Positions 49,942 through 62,905 of a DNA stretch of 64,000 bases are shown here, one piece after another. Position numbers and translations under genes: made by a program. Below the pieces are notes generated by a model. It saw nothing but the letters and a program-made list of their open reading frames with translations. It did not search any database and was not told where the DNA came from. The DNA is from Anseranas semipalmata (taxonomy: Eukaryota > Chordata > Aves > Anseriformes > Anseranatidae), in NCBI GenBank assembly GCA_013399115.1, contig VXAA01003176.1, forward strand, positions 619,104 to 683,103, given 5' to 3'. Position 1 is the first letter of the stretch, and every line of letters starts with the position of its first letter.

Positions 49942-52900
49942 CAAACTAGCCAGATTTCATTTACCCTTTTACTTACATTAACCCTAAGAAAAATCACAAG
50001 CATTTAATCTAAGGTTGTTCTCTATGATTAGGTGTTCTGAGTCACTCTCAGTATGCAAAAAACACACATCTAAAATAGTATCTCTCCTTGATGCCTCACT
50101 AACTGCTTGGTGAAGACCAAGCATCAAGCATTACACTGCATGAAAAACCTACTGTAATTAGCTGCCTTTGCTCTTCAGTTTTTAACTTTGCTGGAGACAG
50201 AGGGGAAGCTGCCAAAATGCCAGTTTCTTGTAGCATTTTTCTCTCTAACAACATAGAAGTGATTCCTGTCTTTCTCCAAAGCTGACCACAGAGTTAAAAA
50301 TTATAAGGTGCAAAGAGGGATGGTGGACAAGTGAAACCTGCCATTACCTTCTTATTAAAAAGACACAGGGAAAAAGCAGAGGAAGATTCCAATTTAAAAA
50401 TCAACAAGCTGCTAGTCTATACTTGAGTGACATACCTTGGTATGATAAAGATGGATGGAACACTGTTTACAAATAGAATTAAATGGAAAATGCAGTGAGG
50501 GATAATATGACTAACTAAATCTGAAGAAGGTATAAGGAAAATAAATAATAATAATTTAAAAAAAGAAAACAGAAAAAGGCAAATACAAAGGAAAGAGATG
50601 GAATGAAAAATAAACATAGAAAAATATCACTCATTTTACCTGTCATGTCAAAACATGGAACCACATAAAAGCAAAATTTTCCCCAGGCATACACGTATTT
50701 AAAAGAACTCGTTCTTTAGAGTCAAAAGAGCAATCTACAGGGAAGGAGAGTAATTGCATGAATTCATTATTGTCAGTTTTTGGCCAGAAAACTGCATGCA
50801 TATTGATACTCAAATACAAGGCTCTAACTTCTCTGACACACGGTGTCTATAGAAGATTCACTTGTCACATTTACAAACGAATCTTGGCCTACAAACACCT
50901 TCCTAACATTTTTGTGTTCCACCACTATTTCCTAAGATACTTCTCTTCAGCAAAAACCCAGAGCTTTATTATTCTTCCAGCAATGTCTAACTACAGCCTA
51001 TTTAATTTCTACCATCTTACTACATTAATCAGAGCACTTCAGTTATAACAGGCAGTAATACAATTTATGATAGATTTCCACCTGTCAAAACCACCTTCTG
51101 CTACTTGGTTGCTAATGTCTAAATCACCCGGCAATTACAAACAACCCACATGATTGCACTACCACTTGATTCACAGTCATTTATTACTGGAGACATGCTA
51201 TGGGAGATGTTGTGTTTGGGTGTTGTTGATAAAGATACCTTGCCTTGGAAAATCGCAAATGTTATTTTTATATCCTTTTTTCTTGGCATTACTCAGCTAT
51301 AGAAAATGAAGACAAGCACCATTTTTTTCTCTCTACATACACATATAACAAGCAGCCTGGAAGTTTTACTTAGTCTGTTTTCCTAATATATGACTGCCAG
51401 TCAGTTCAGCTTTGTTTTATTACTGCTACGTAGGTGTGACACATCTCACTGGACATCTCTGTTTTAAATATGTTCCTGTGAAATAAATCAAGTTTTTAAT
51501 TATCACTTACTTTCACACTATGTTACCCCTCTTAAATGGGTTTGACCTATGGAACAAGAAAGCAAAAGAGAATCCTCTTCACTATAACATCAAATTATCA
51601 TTTTGTCTCTCTTCTACGATGAACAGACACGCAACACAATTAACTTCACTGCAGCATTCTTAAATCAAGTAGCACTATCATTTACACATGTTACTATCAC
51701 TTACAGATAACGTATTTAAGCATTTTCTTCCCTGATCAATAAAGATCTGTAGTTTGTTTTTTTTTCCATTCTATAAAGTACTTATTTCAACTTCAACTGG
51801 TACACTAGTCACTATATCTATTTTCCAAAGCTCCCAGTACATCACAAAACTTCGCTTTTTCATAAGACTCCGAGTGAGTCCAAGGAGAATACCTGGTCTT
51901 TTCATCACCATGTTGAACTCCAATCAACGTCAATTCAATTATCAAGCTGAATACTTTTCATTTTCCTTTTATGTAAGACATCTGTTCCTCATCTGTTGGG
52001 ATGTTTCCCTGAACATCTGGTCTCTGCAATGATCCTCTCTTGTCTGAACACTCTTCGCGGTCAATATAAAAATTTCATCAACCAATTGTAAGTAGCAGAT
52101 CAGATTTTTTTGTTATTTTTTATTTTAAAGAAAGTAGATAAAGATAATTGCCTGTGGACCATGTAATCCAATTTTTAATTCACAGTATGCTATGCATTCA
52201 ATCTTCTCTTTGTTAAGTATCAATATATTCAAATTCTTTAACAGAAAAGACAAACTAACTTGTTTCAGAAGCCAGAATTCAGAGGTCACTTTGTTGTCTG
52301 CCAATTATTGTGACCTGCTGGATTCCAGTCAATTAATACCCAAGATGAAAGATTCTGGCTGGCCAAGTACTTGTCTAACAGCCAAATATTTATCAAAAGA
52401 CAAAAGACTAATTAAATACACAAAGTCAAAGTGCCTCAATTACAACAGAGCTATAAAAACATTCCTTGATACGTGCTGTACGTTCACCTATCACCATTTT
52501 TCTATCTTTTATCTGATTACAAGTTTTATGTCACCTTTGTCTCTATAAACTGTGAACTCAAGGCGCAGCCAAAAAATCAGAAATGTTACCAGCCGAATAA
52601 TTTAATCTGTATCAGTAGGCCTAGATTCAAAGGCCCATAACTCTTACCACTACAGCCTTAGTATGTCTGAAACCCTTGAATCACAAACTGAAAATAATAA
52701 ACATAAGGACATGAAGGAATGTCATGGCAGATGAATCTGAGATGCATGTAGATTCCACAGATTCATTCATCAGTATCTCTCCTACCTCTTCAGTAAATCC
52801 CAAACTACATCTTAATGCTAGATTAATTTAGGTTAATAGTTAAATAAGCAGACTGATAGTTTTGGGCTCATTGTTTAATTTTATTATATATCCATTTATT

Positions 52901-55900
52901 TAGCCATTAGGTAGGTTGTGATTTTCAACTTAAATTTGAACATTGCAACTCCTCCCTCTAAATCTCAAAGCAAAATATAAACTTTAGTGCTTGAATGACA
53001 AAGTTCCTTTAACAATTCTTTTCAGCAAAGCTCCTTATGATAGTCCACGGAGTGATACATTTTTTCACACTAAAATGTGTTGAAAGGATGGAGGAAATAG
53101 ACAACTTCAGGTTAAAAATATGTATCTGCAACAATTTCTGCTTCAGAACTAATTCTGAAGTTCACTCAACCCTTATTTCTACATACTTTGATCCAACGAT
53201 CAGCATCCTTCATAAATCACGGATCAACCATCAAGGCAGTACAAACTTCCAGACCAGGAAGCTTTCATATATGCTGCCACAGATCTCTATTACAGAAATA
53301 ACTATTTTTGTTTACAGGCAAGCTTTGTCTGACTTGCATCTGTAAAGCTACTGAGACTTCTTATAAAGAAGGTATTAGCAGAAATTAATACTAGTTTATT
53401 ACTGAAAAAAAAAAGTCATTTATTCCAATCCTTTGAAGAGCTGCTATGACAAAGGCTAGATCCTTATTTTGGTTATGTCTAGAATATTTTAGGTCAGCAA
53501 GGTTCAGGATCTAGGCCACAGTTGTGTGCCCCGCCCCTCCCCCCCCTTTTTAATCTTCCTGAAATATTCAGTAGAGAAAGGATGCTGGAGAAATTACAGT
53601 TAAATTGGGCTTATTCTTAGTACTCACATGCCTGCCTATTCATATATATTCATTTATTTAGCCAGGGGGTGGAAGGAAACTATTATACAAAAGGTTTCTT
53701 GTGTTTTTCTTTATAGCTACATTAATGTTTAATTAAAAGCCTAAATCTTAATCTTCTTTTCCACCAACAATAATGCAAGTAAAAAGAAGCGTGGAACCTG
53801 TGTCACTTGGATGCCTATTTCTTAGCAGACTTGACCAGCAAGTCAGAAATATTCACAACAGAGGCCTTCTACAGGACTTCCACTCCCAGACAGACAGGGC
53901 CTACATACAACCATCTCGAAGACATGCTGGGAGAAGCACATGCACACCACACCATTACCGACTGCTCCCTCCTAGCAGATTTTGTGCTGTAACAGAAATC
54001 TCTCTGATGGAAAGGGGAACACCGAGGGGGAAACAGGAAAGGAAGTCTGGGAAAAAGAGATAATGGGGAGACCGGCCTAGGGAGAGAAAAGGCTACCCTC
54101 CCTTAGGCAAGGGAAGATTTTATTGTTGAGAATACAATTTCTGATTCCAGATGTGATTAATAAATGAAAGAACTGAAAAAATAAAACCAAAATATAAGGA
54201 GCTCTGCCAAATTATCTGATTAGCTATAATGTAAAGACATTGTAAGCAGTTGTTAATTCCTCCCAGTCAGACCTTCATGCCTAATAAAAAAGCCCTTGGC
54301 ATAATTAGGACAGACAATAATTCAAACTTTCCCAGAGTGCCTATAAATAGCTACTTACCAGAATATAGAATAGACTATATTTATTTTATTCATATCTGTT
54401 AATTACTGCATAGAATTTAAACTAATGAGTTGGGAGTAACATCCTGACACTGTAATTGACTGAAGTATTTGCACACAATACTCTATGCATTTACATTTGT
54501 CTGTCTGCATAGGCTCTAGCTGTTAAAAACTCGACTGAAATTATTTAGTCTCTTACTCATGAAACATTTTAATTACCATCCTAGATATCAGTTAATACCT
54601 TATGCTCTGCCTTTTCTCCATTGCTGCAGGCAACAATGAAGCATGTTTGATTCCATTTTATTCTTTTCTCTGTTTTCTCACCAAGGAATCCTGCTTCTGT
54701 TAGTCACGACACATAATGTGAAATAAAATCACACACAAATGACTACCGCTGTTTTCTAACCAAATACCATACTTTCTCTCTTTTCGTTACAGTGGATCTT
54801 CAATGTGATAAATGCTCTAGATTTTCAGTCTGCAGTGCACTTTTACATTTCCAGCAGTCCATGTTGGAAAGCACTTCCAGGAACAGTTTTACTATTGCAA
54901 GAAAACAAACAACATTCTGCCACTTGTATCTGAAGCAGATCTGGTGACTTATGAAGTGTCACCCTGAACCAGTGCCTCTGAAGATTTGGCTCACGCATCT
55001 CAGGCAGTGATCCACAGTTTGCAGTAGGATGCTCACAGAACATCCTCAGCAACACACATCTTTCACATATTTGGGAACCAGGCCTCCCAGCTCTGGCAAA
55101 CATTGAATTATACAGCTACAAAAGTGCAGATGGTATTCAAGTGACTCTTTTAGATCTAAAAAAGTTTTAGCTCCAACTTACTTTTTTCACCTCATACAAA
55201 AACACATTCTTGCCAATTATTGCTATAAAAAAGCAAAATGGCACTTTCACAATCTGAGATTCTAGGGAAGAACAATACAGGGAACCTCCGAAAAAGGATT
55301 AGGCATTCAATTTTCAGGCCCGATATTTTTCAATTAAGCATTTAACTGATTACAAATGCTGAGTGGTCAAGCAAAGGCAAATGTAAAGGAATTGAATCGT
55401 TGTTTTTTTTTCTTTACTTGCTTCCAGAGTTTAGTTTCTTTTAAAATTGAGATGCATACAATTGAATTCCATAGAACTTGTTTAGTTTTAACACTATCAT
55501 ACAGAGCCAGGAAACGGGAAAGATTACGGAAAATGTCATTAGAGAAGCAGACGACTTCAGTATCTTCCTTGTTGTTCCTATTTCACAATACAAAGTACGA
55601 AGACATAATTTCAATATTCCAATTTCAGGTTACTTTCATTCTTTCCAAGCTCGGCTACGTGGTTCTTCACTTCAGTAATATACTTCTCCTTTCGTCTAAT
55701 TCTGGATAATTCTAATGTTTCTGGATCTCAGTGATCTGCTATTCCTACATGGCTCCCAGCAGTTAAAACATATGGTTTCTTAAGTATGTTTCAAATGCAT
55801 ATCCTGGTTGAGAGGTTCATTGAACTATGATTCTATCCATTTTTCCAGTTCTAAAGGTCAGTACCCATATTTAATCTACACTGAAACGAAATTAACCTTT

Positions 55901-58699
55901 GCATTCAAAGAAAACAGATGCGCTACAACCACTGACCTGTAATACTGCCAGGCACTACAGCACGTAACTCAGCTTATGCTAGAGACAAACCGAGGAGGGA
56001 AGACAAGGACGAACTGACAGAACTGAATATGCCAGCTAGCAGGACGAGGAATAAGACCTCATACCGTGATTAGCTGGATAAATTTTACTGACAACAAAAG
56101 AGGAAAATCTAATCCCCACTAGCAACAGCTATTTGATGATTTCTCTTTTAAAACCACTGGATGCTTACTGACTTGAAATTACACTTTCTTTTTTTTTCTA
56201 GTGAAATCATGTTACTGTTTTCTGCCTTCTTATTACTAGTTTAGTGGGATTGCAACAAGCGGGAAGTACAAAATTGTGGCTACCGTTTGCACATAGTCTA
56301 TCTGGAATGGATAATGGAAGTCTCCTTCCCTCCCTAGTGCACACAAAAGACAGTCGTAATTACAGTCCCAGTGAGCATGAATACCTCAGCCATTCGAGTT
56401 CTCTCAGCCTGCAGTACTCATGGTTAGCACAAAGTGGGATCATTTCCTTCCCTGGGTTATGCTTCCTAGGGAAATTGGATTAAAACGTGCTCAGAAGGTC
56501 TAGATAAAGGACAAAAGATTAAGTATTACACAGATAAAATATGTAAAGCCTCTATGATGTAAAATATCTATAAGACAAAGTCCTCTTTATACAAGGAGAT
56601 GCTTGGGGGAGAAAAATTATGCAGATGTCCCAGCTCTCCCTCCATACAACTGACAACGCTCTATCCCTGCTGCCACTCTCTCACTATGGTATTTCCTCAT
56701 GTGCAAGTAATTGGCTGTCTGCAATTAACTGGAAGGAAGAAGTAGCACAGCTGGATTTTCTTCCCTTCTCATGTCTGTGTATGAGCTGCTCAGTAAGAAA
56801 CTCCACAATGTAAGTAGAGAAAGGTAATGCACAGAAAGTGAGATTAGCTCCTAATGGCAGAAACATTAGGGGATATTTCCAATTAATAACCTTAAGAGAG
56901 CCCTGCAGTCAGCCCCTCAGCTCCCTCGCTGCAAAAATCAGTACTAGGAGCTCTGAACCAGCTACAGGATCTAAAAGGTGTGAGGAGGATCTCCCCATCC
57001 TACATCTGAGGCGCTCCGTCAGTAGCAAGGATCTACTCTTCCACTTTAAGATTAAAAAGAAATAATACTTTTCCACCACTCACATCACTTCCACATTGCA
57101 CTCCAAGCCAAATTCCTGCTCTAAGTGCCACAGCACATGGAGCTTTGAGTTCATATTTACATTAGCTTTTCAGTTCAGTTTTCCAGTGTGCTTCTGCAGG
57201 GGCTGTAATTGGTACGTGCCCGTTTGTAGCACTAAGGAAGTCTGACACGAAGCAGGAGCAGAGGATGAGAACTTACACGTCTTTTATAAATCCTTACTGG
57301 AATCTGAGAGTAGATACTGGGATATCAGTAACCTCCTTTGCAGCCTAAAATAAACGTGCTCTGATCCCCACGGTTTATTTAGCTATTTAATAGTCAAACA
57401 TCACCTGATAAGCCACTGAGGTGCTCCCTTCACAGGGGCTGCGCCAGCAGAGAGGCAGGCATCCGAGCTGTGCGCTGATCTCCATGGAAACTAGGCTGTG
57501 TATTTGGCAACTAAATCCTGGTAAATTAAGGGTAATTTCCTCTCCTCTTTTACTCTCATGCACTTTAAACAGCATAAAAAGGAAATAAAGAGAAATATAA
57601 TAAACAGCTCGTGATATTTTTAGGATGAAAATTATACGTACCACCAAAGGCATTATTTAGTGGTAAAGAATTGCCACCAAAAGGCAGTGTTTTTCAGAAT
57701 TATTTATTTCAATAAATTAATTCTGACAAGAATCATACCTGTCACACAAACACTCGCTGGTGTATCACTAGTTTATTGTATGTATCGGCAATGTACTGTG
57801 AACTGCTACCTCTGCTGTAACAACCCTTTTCTAGAAAATTCACCATACAGCACACTGCTTACTTAGGGTAGCCGAAAGAAAATAAAATCACTTTCCTCCC
57901 AAAGGTTCTTTGCCAGACCTTTGCAAATTCATCTGCGGCCACCTCACAAAATTATTTTCTTATCAGACCATCTGTCATCTTTTCCTCTTATTATGACTCT
58001 GAGCTACTTATGAGACAGTTTGTTAATTAAGCTAGCAAAGGCAAGCAAAAATTCTTTTTTGATGCCCTCCTCTGTATTTTGCTGTTAGGATTGTTGAGCA
58101 ATAGATGACCTGACTGTGTCTCTGCAGCTCTTCATATTCTGACTGGCACACACAAGTCAAATTAAGATCTAACAAAAAAGTACTATCCATCTACATATAC
58201 CTGCTCAAAACTGCAGAGAAATTAATATTAATACCTATGAAGATGACTGAGATTCATCTGTATCTCTTTGGAGCTCAAATTTATCATGATGAAATTCTGC
58301 ATCTTGGCTCATGAAGCACTTGGCCATGATGTTCTTTCTTGCCTTAAGATCAATGTATTTGTTTTAGACTTCAAAAATCAAGAATCTCAAAATTTTCCAC
58401 TGAATTTTTTACAATGCATTCAGTACCTCCCAGTGTACTGCATGAACAACAATGAAGGAATCCTACCAAAAGCCCAAATTGTGTCCATGTGATGAAAATA
58501 CAAAGAAATATACCCTCTGGATGATTATATGTAAAAGATAGGGGCCAAAAAAACCCCAAAAGACTATGAGCAGCAATTTGCAAAATGAATAAACATTCAC
58601 AGTAATCCCTTTCCTTCCTCCAAACACATGAAGACCAAGAAGCCTGCTAGAAAATTTGTACAGCCAGTAGATGGAAAGGCCTCCACACAAGAAACAACT

Positions 58700-59195
58700 G
58701 AAGAAACTACAGCTGTTCAAACAGAAAAGAGACAACTGAGGCGAGCTATAATAGAGGGCCACAAAATCATAAGAGTCATGGGAAATAGGAACCAATTTTC
58801 CAGTCTACAAGCAGAAGAACAAGAGACATCAAATCAAACTATCTGGCGATAGGTTCAGAACAAATGAGAGGGGGTAGCTCCATACCGTAAGTGGCTAATG
58901 CTTAATGAGCACATCAGAGATTTTTAAAAGCCTACAGAGGATTTAGAAGTGTCGGAACATACCCAGGGAAGAAAAGTCCGTTCAAGGGTAATTCACAATA
59001 AATGACTTCTTGCCCAGGAATTCCCTGAACTACAATTTACTGGATGCCAGGAGAAAATGTGGGGGAGCAGCTCTACCAGCTCACACTCTTCTCTTCCCTT
59101 CCCTTCGCACTCACAGTCAGCCATTGCCTGAGATGGCCCCCTGGGATACCTGGGCTTTCACTTTGCCTTCATTTGGCCCACCTTACAGTAATCGA
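58700..59195 (+). mobile_element. Old CR1 LINE, 3' region, plus orientation
   Basis: Successive landmarks of an old CR1 subfamily appear in order: CTGTTCAAACAGAAAAGAGA, CACAAAATCATAAGAGTCATGG, GACATCAAATCAAACTA, AGGTTCAGAACAAATGAGAG, a CAGGAATTCCCTGAACTACA segment, CTGGATGCCAGGAGAAAATG, and CCATTGCCTGAGATGGCCCC through GGGCTTTCACTTTGCC. The fragment covers the end of the reverse-transcriptase reading frame and the 3' UTR. Indels and stops throughout show it is a long-dead copy. Two overlapping plus-strand open frames near 59.0-59.3 kb fall mostly within it and are not genes. Confidence 0.8.
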
Positions 59196-61522
59196 CAGAA
59201 ACTGCGTAACAATAAGGCTGAAATTTGTCCTTACAAGTACCGAGATAGGGATAAGTGAGAACATTCCACACCACTCAACAGAGCTGTTGTACAGGCATTA
59301 CATATGACAAGATTTCACTAATTCAGTGCTGGACGATATTTAACAAATGTGAAGCACATGATTTTGAGGTGAACTCAGTAGTTGTAGCGTCCACTAACTT
59401 AAATAATAGTTCTGGGAAACTCAACAGTGCTGAAAACAGTGAGGACGTAATTTCTTATGTAAATGTCAAAACCCATTATGAATGCAGACTGGAGGTTAGA
59501 TGAAATCACACAGGAGAAAGCAATGTGATCTGAATCACGAATTGCTAATTCATCTGTCTTTGGGAAAATTCCCAGTGAGTAAAAGGAATCTGTGTATAAA
59601 AAATACTTTAAAAGGACTTGAGATTTAGTTCTTTGTCCATTGCTTTGTCCACATGTTCCTCTCCACAAAGTAAGTCAGAGTTTTGAAAAGTTATTATCAT
59701 TTATAAAGAAACCAAACTCAACGAGTTACAAAAGCTGTGCAAAAAAACCCGAAGCCTGTAAAAAGGGGCTTCAAATACCACATAATATAACTCAGATTAT
59801 CTTTGACTACATTTTTAGTATGAACTTGATTGACCAATTTGTCCTCAATAGAAAAATTAGAGATAGAGATCAGCTTTAGTAACAGATGAGTTCATCTTCT
59901 GTCATTTAGATTAGCCTTCCACTTACTCTAAACATGGCTGTCAGAACTTTATTTTCTTCCTTTTAAACTGTTAAGCATACGCTTACACAGGATGCTTCAC
60001 CTCTGACAGTATGATCCCACCACTTAGCACTTGATAATAAGGTCCGTTTCAGTTACTGATTGGCAGAACAGAATGCACATTAAACCATGAGGAATTTGAT
60101 AAACTTTAAATTCACATTTCTTATAAAAAAATGGGGTCATGTAGGTTTTCAAGATACACGATATTTTAATCTTTGTTTAGAATAACACTTTTATTAAAAA
60201 AAAAAAAATGAATAGCACCATGCCAACTTACAAGTATTAGACCAGTAACAGGAAAACTGTGATAGCATCTAAGCATCCTTCTAACTTTTTTTTTTTTTTT
60301 ATCAAAAGTTTAAAGCTCGTATGTCTGCACATTCTGCTTAAGATATCATTTTACAGAGCATATTCTTCTCTTTACACTGCAACCTAAAAATATTCAGGTG
60401 TGTAAAGTAGCAGACAATAACCTAATTAGCTCTGAGGTACAAAACGCAGAAACTGTGTCCCCAGATGTAATCCTAAATTTACTGTGTGTGCAAATAGCTA
60501 CAGGTATTTCACAGCAGCAGCCTTACTCCACAGGCCCGCCAAGGATCAGCAGGGAGGGAGGTGGGGGGAACACGGCAGTCCTAATTTCATCCTATTCTCA
60601 ACAGGAGAATTCTTTTCATTGTTGTTGGAGGTAGGTACGGGTTTTTTGTTTTTACCTCAGTAAACTTTGAATACCTACTTTCTACTCCAGCGTAGTTCTG
60701 ACTAACTTGGATTTAGACACTTCTGATACTATAGATCACTGCTACATGAGATAAAGGATAATCATCATCATAGATTATATCCATTTCCTAAGTTGCTTGC
60801 TAATGTGCAAGATAATCAAGAATAAGCAGTTCTCATTCTAATTTGCTGGTGATATGGATGCATGCAGAAAACTAATGTATAGCGTACTGGTAGTTCTCTT
60901 CCTTCTTCCAAGACTCTTAATGCAGTTAACTTGTCCATCAAAAGTTTCAGTAAAGTTTATTTAAATATACTTCAAATTTTTATGAAGATCTTTGATGAAG
61001 GATTATCACACAGATAAAAAGAAACCTAGTAAAGAATAGAAGATTGTCTGATACACTTTGGAAAAGGGAACCAGATGTTAAATAGCGATGCGGGAATGTA
61101 ACTTTACACGCAGCTATCAAATAGAGAGGTGGAGGAAGGAGTTGTGCCATGCATGCTTCCTGCTCCGTGACTCCTGAGAATAATTAATCTCAAAACCCTG
61201 ACGGGTAGATTAGTGCTACGACATTAGACATTACACTGAGTATTGTACTGGGAACCTGAAGGAACTAAATGAACAAGCAAGAAATGAGAGCAAGATAAAA
61301 TAAAAAAATAGCTGTTTGGTATTAGCTGTACAAACTTACCAGTCTTAGGCTTAATTCATAGCCCTACAAGCTGCTAAATTGAAAAGAGATTTCAAACAAA
61401 ACATTTTTAAAAGATATGCAGGCTCAATGGCTTTGGAGAAAGTGAGGGAACAATCAAAATATTAACAAACAAATATTAAATATCTCTTAGCCTCCTGCCC
61501 CCAAGTTTGTCTTTGCCTGGGG

Positions 61523-61533
61523 GATATAAAAAG
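61523..61533 (+). promoter_or_regulatory. TATA-box-like motif ahead of a GC-richer segment
   Basis: GATATAAAAAG is followed by about 200 bp of moderately GC-rich sequence, and near 61.65 kb by TGTTTATTAACAAA, which looks like a forkhead/HNF1-type site. Orientation is antisense to MARCHF1. No open frame or splice donor that I recognise follows, so this may simply be an enhancer-like patch or chance. Confidence 0.2.
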
Positions 61534-62679
61534 GGCATTTCAATTTTTGAGTTTCTTTCTCCTGGGAGTACTGAACAGCGAGAACTGCAGAGGGGACGGT
61601 GCCAGCGGTAGCTGCTCCCGAGAACCAGCTGGCAGAGCTGTTTGTTTATTAACAAAGCCCGAAGCAGAGCCTGGGCAGCCACCCCGAGCACCTGATTAAC
61701 TCTCCTTACTGTTAGCCTGTCAACAGCAAACACCTCAAGTTACGTGAAGGCCATGATGCACCTTCTCTTCTGTAGAATGCACAGACCCAAAGGAACTTCT
61801 CCATCTTTCCCAGTGGAGTATCATCCACCATCACTCAGATCAGAATGGAAAATACTGCATTATAAGAAAGTTAGAATACTCCCAACTCACTTTTCTATGC
61901 CATTCAGTATTTGTACATTCTTCCCCTGCTTTTAGAAGTAACACACACTTAGCTATCCTCGAGCTGAGCTGTTATTTCCCTTTTTGTTACTGGTTCTTTT
62001 TTTCAAGCCTTAATTGTTTTTAGTGGTTTTAATCTAAATCTTTTTTGGTTCATAATTTTTGAGATGTGGTCAAAATACACAAGCAGTTTAGATGTTTTGT
62101 CTAGGGTTTACTACTGACTTAAATGGTATCATCACAGCATCCAGTGTTATCTACTCACATACATTATCTATATTCTCACACTTCTAGTTTCAGTTCTGAA
62201 TCCCGAGGAATACTCCCGTGACAAGTTCATACTGACCATTTTTCAGAAAGAGATAATTCTGCATGCCGTGTAACCTATTCTAAATTACCACATTCAACTT
62301 TCAGTATTTTTCAGTGGCAAACAAAGACAAAATGAACCGGCTTTGTACCAGCCTTTTTACTTCTTATATCACATAAAGTGGAAGATTCTTACTTCAGCTC
62401 CAGTCTCTACTATGCAAAGCAACTAATTTCTAGCTGAAAACTTTGCTTCCTTACTTCCCTGCATCCTGCCTTCTGTTCACAATTATATCTTTATTTGCTG
62501 TTCTTTTTGTAATTTTTTTCTGTAATTACTAAATAATACATCTGTTATTGCACAGTATTTTGTATACGGCAACTTTTAATCCAAAGCCTTCAGGAACAGT
62601 TTTCCTTACATTCCTTTTCTTCAATGATAATAAAAGAAAGATGAATGCTTTCTGAGACGCATCAGCAAAATGTTATCGT

Positions 62680-62905
62680 TGTTGCGCTAGGCACTGATGA
62701 GATCACATCTAGAATGGCGTGGACAAGGACAGTCACGTACGAAAGATTAATTGAAACTGGAATGGGGGCAGAAAGGTCAGTAGAATCATTAGAGAAATAG
62801 AAAGCCTGCTTTCCAAGAGAGGCCTAAAGACTTTAGCTGATTTAGGTTAGCAAAAATGAAGGCTGAGATGGAATATCTGCTATGTATAAATACTTTTGCA
62901 GTAGA
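62680..62905 (+). mobile_element. CR1 LINE fragment, plus orientation
   Basis: GGCACTGATGAGATCACATCTAGAAT, then GGGCAGAAAGGTCAGTAGAATCATTAGAGAAATAGAAAGCCTGCTTTCC in shortened form, AAAGACTTTAGCTGATTTAG and GCAAAAATGAAGGCTGAGATG follow the order of the late reverse-transcriptase region of amniote CR1 elements. It precedes the segment that the 58.7-kb copy preserves, so the two are different pieces rather than a duplication. A 67-codon frame beginning in its tail is not a gene. Confidence 0.72.

Noticed and set aside
53310..53345. Minus-strand D-A-S-Q-T match to the expected MARCHF1 N-terminal exon, preceded by an AG
   Set aside because: Only five residues match, the following residues diverge, and the only nearby GT donor would end the exon in the wrong phase for the 51-bp exon.
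50758..53345. Cluster of four plus-strand open frames of 92-118 codons
   Set aside because: They share no family signature, lie in AT-rich sequence, are not connected by plausible splice sites in phase and look like chance.
59010..59307. Two overlapping plus-strand frames of 82 and 87 codons
   Set aside because: They fall mostly in the 3' region of a decayed CR1 element.
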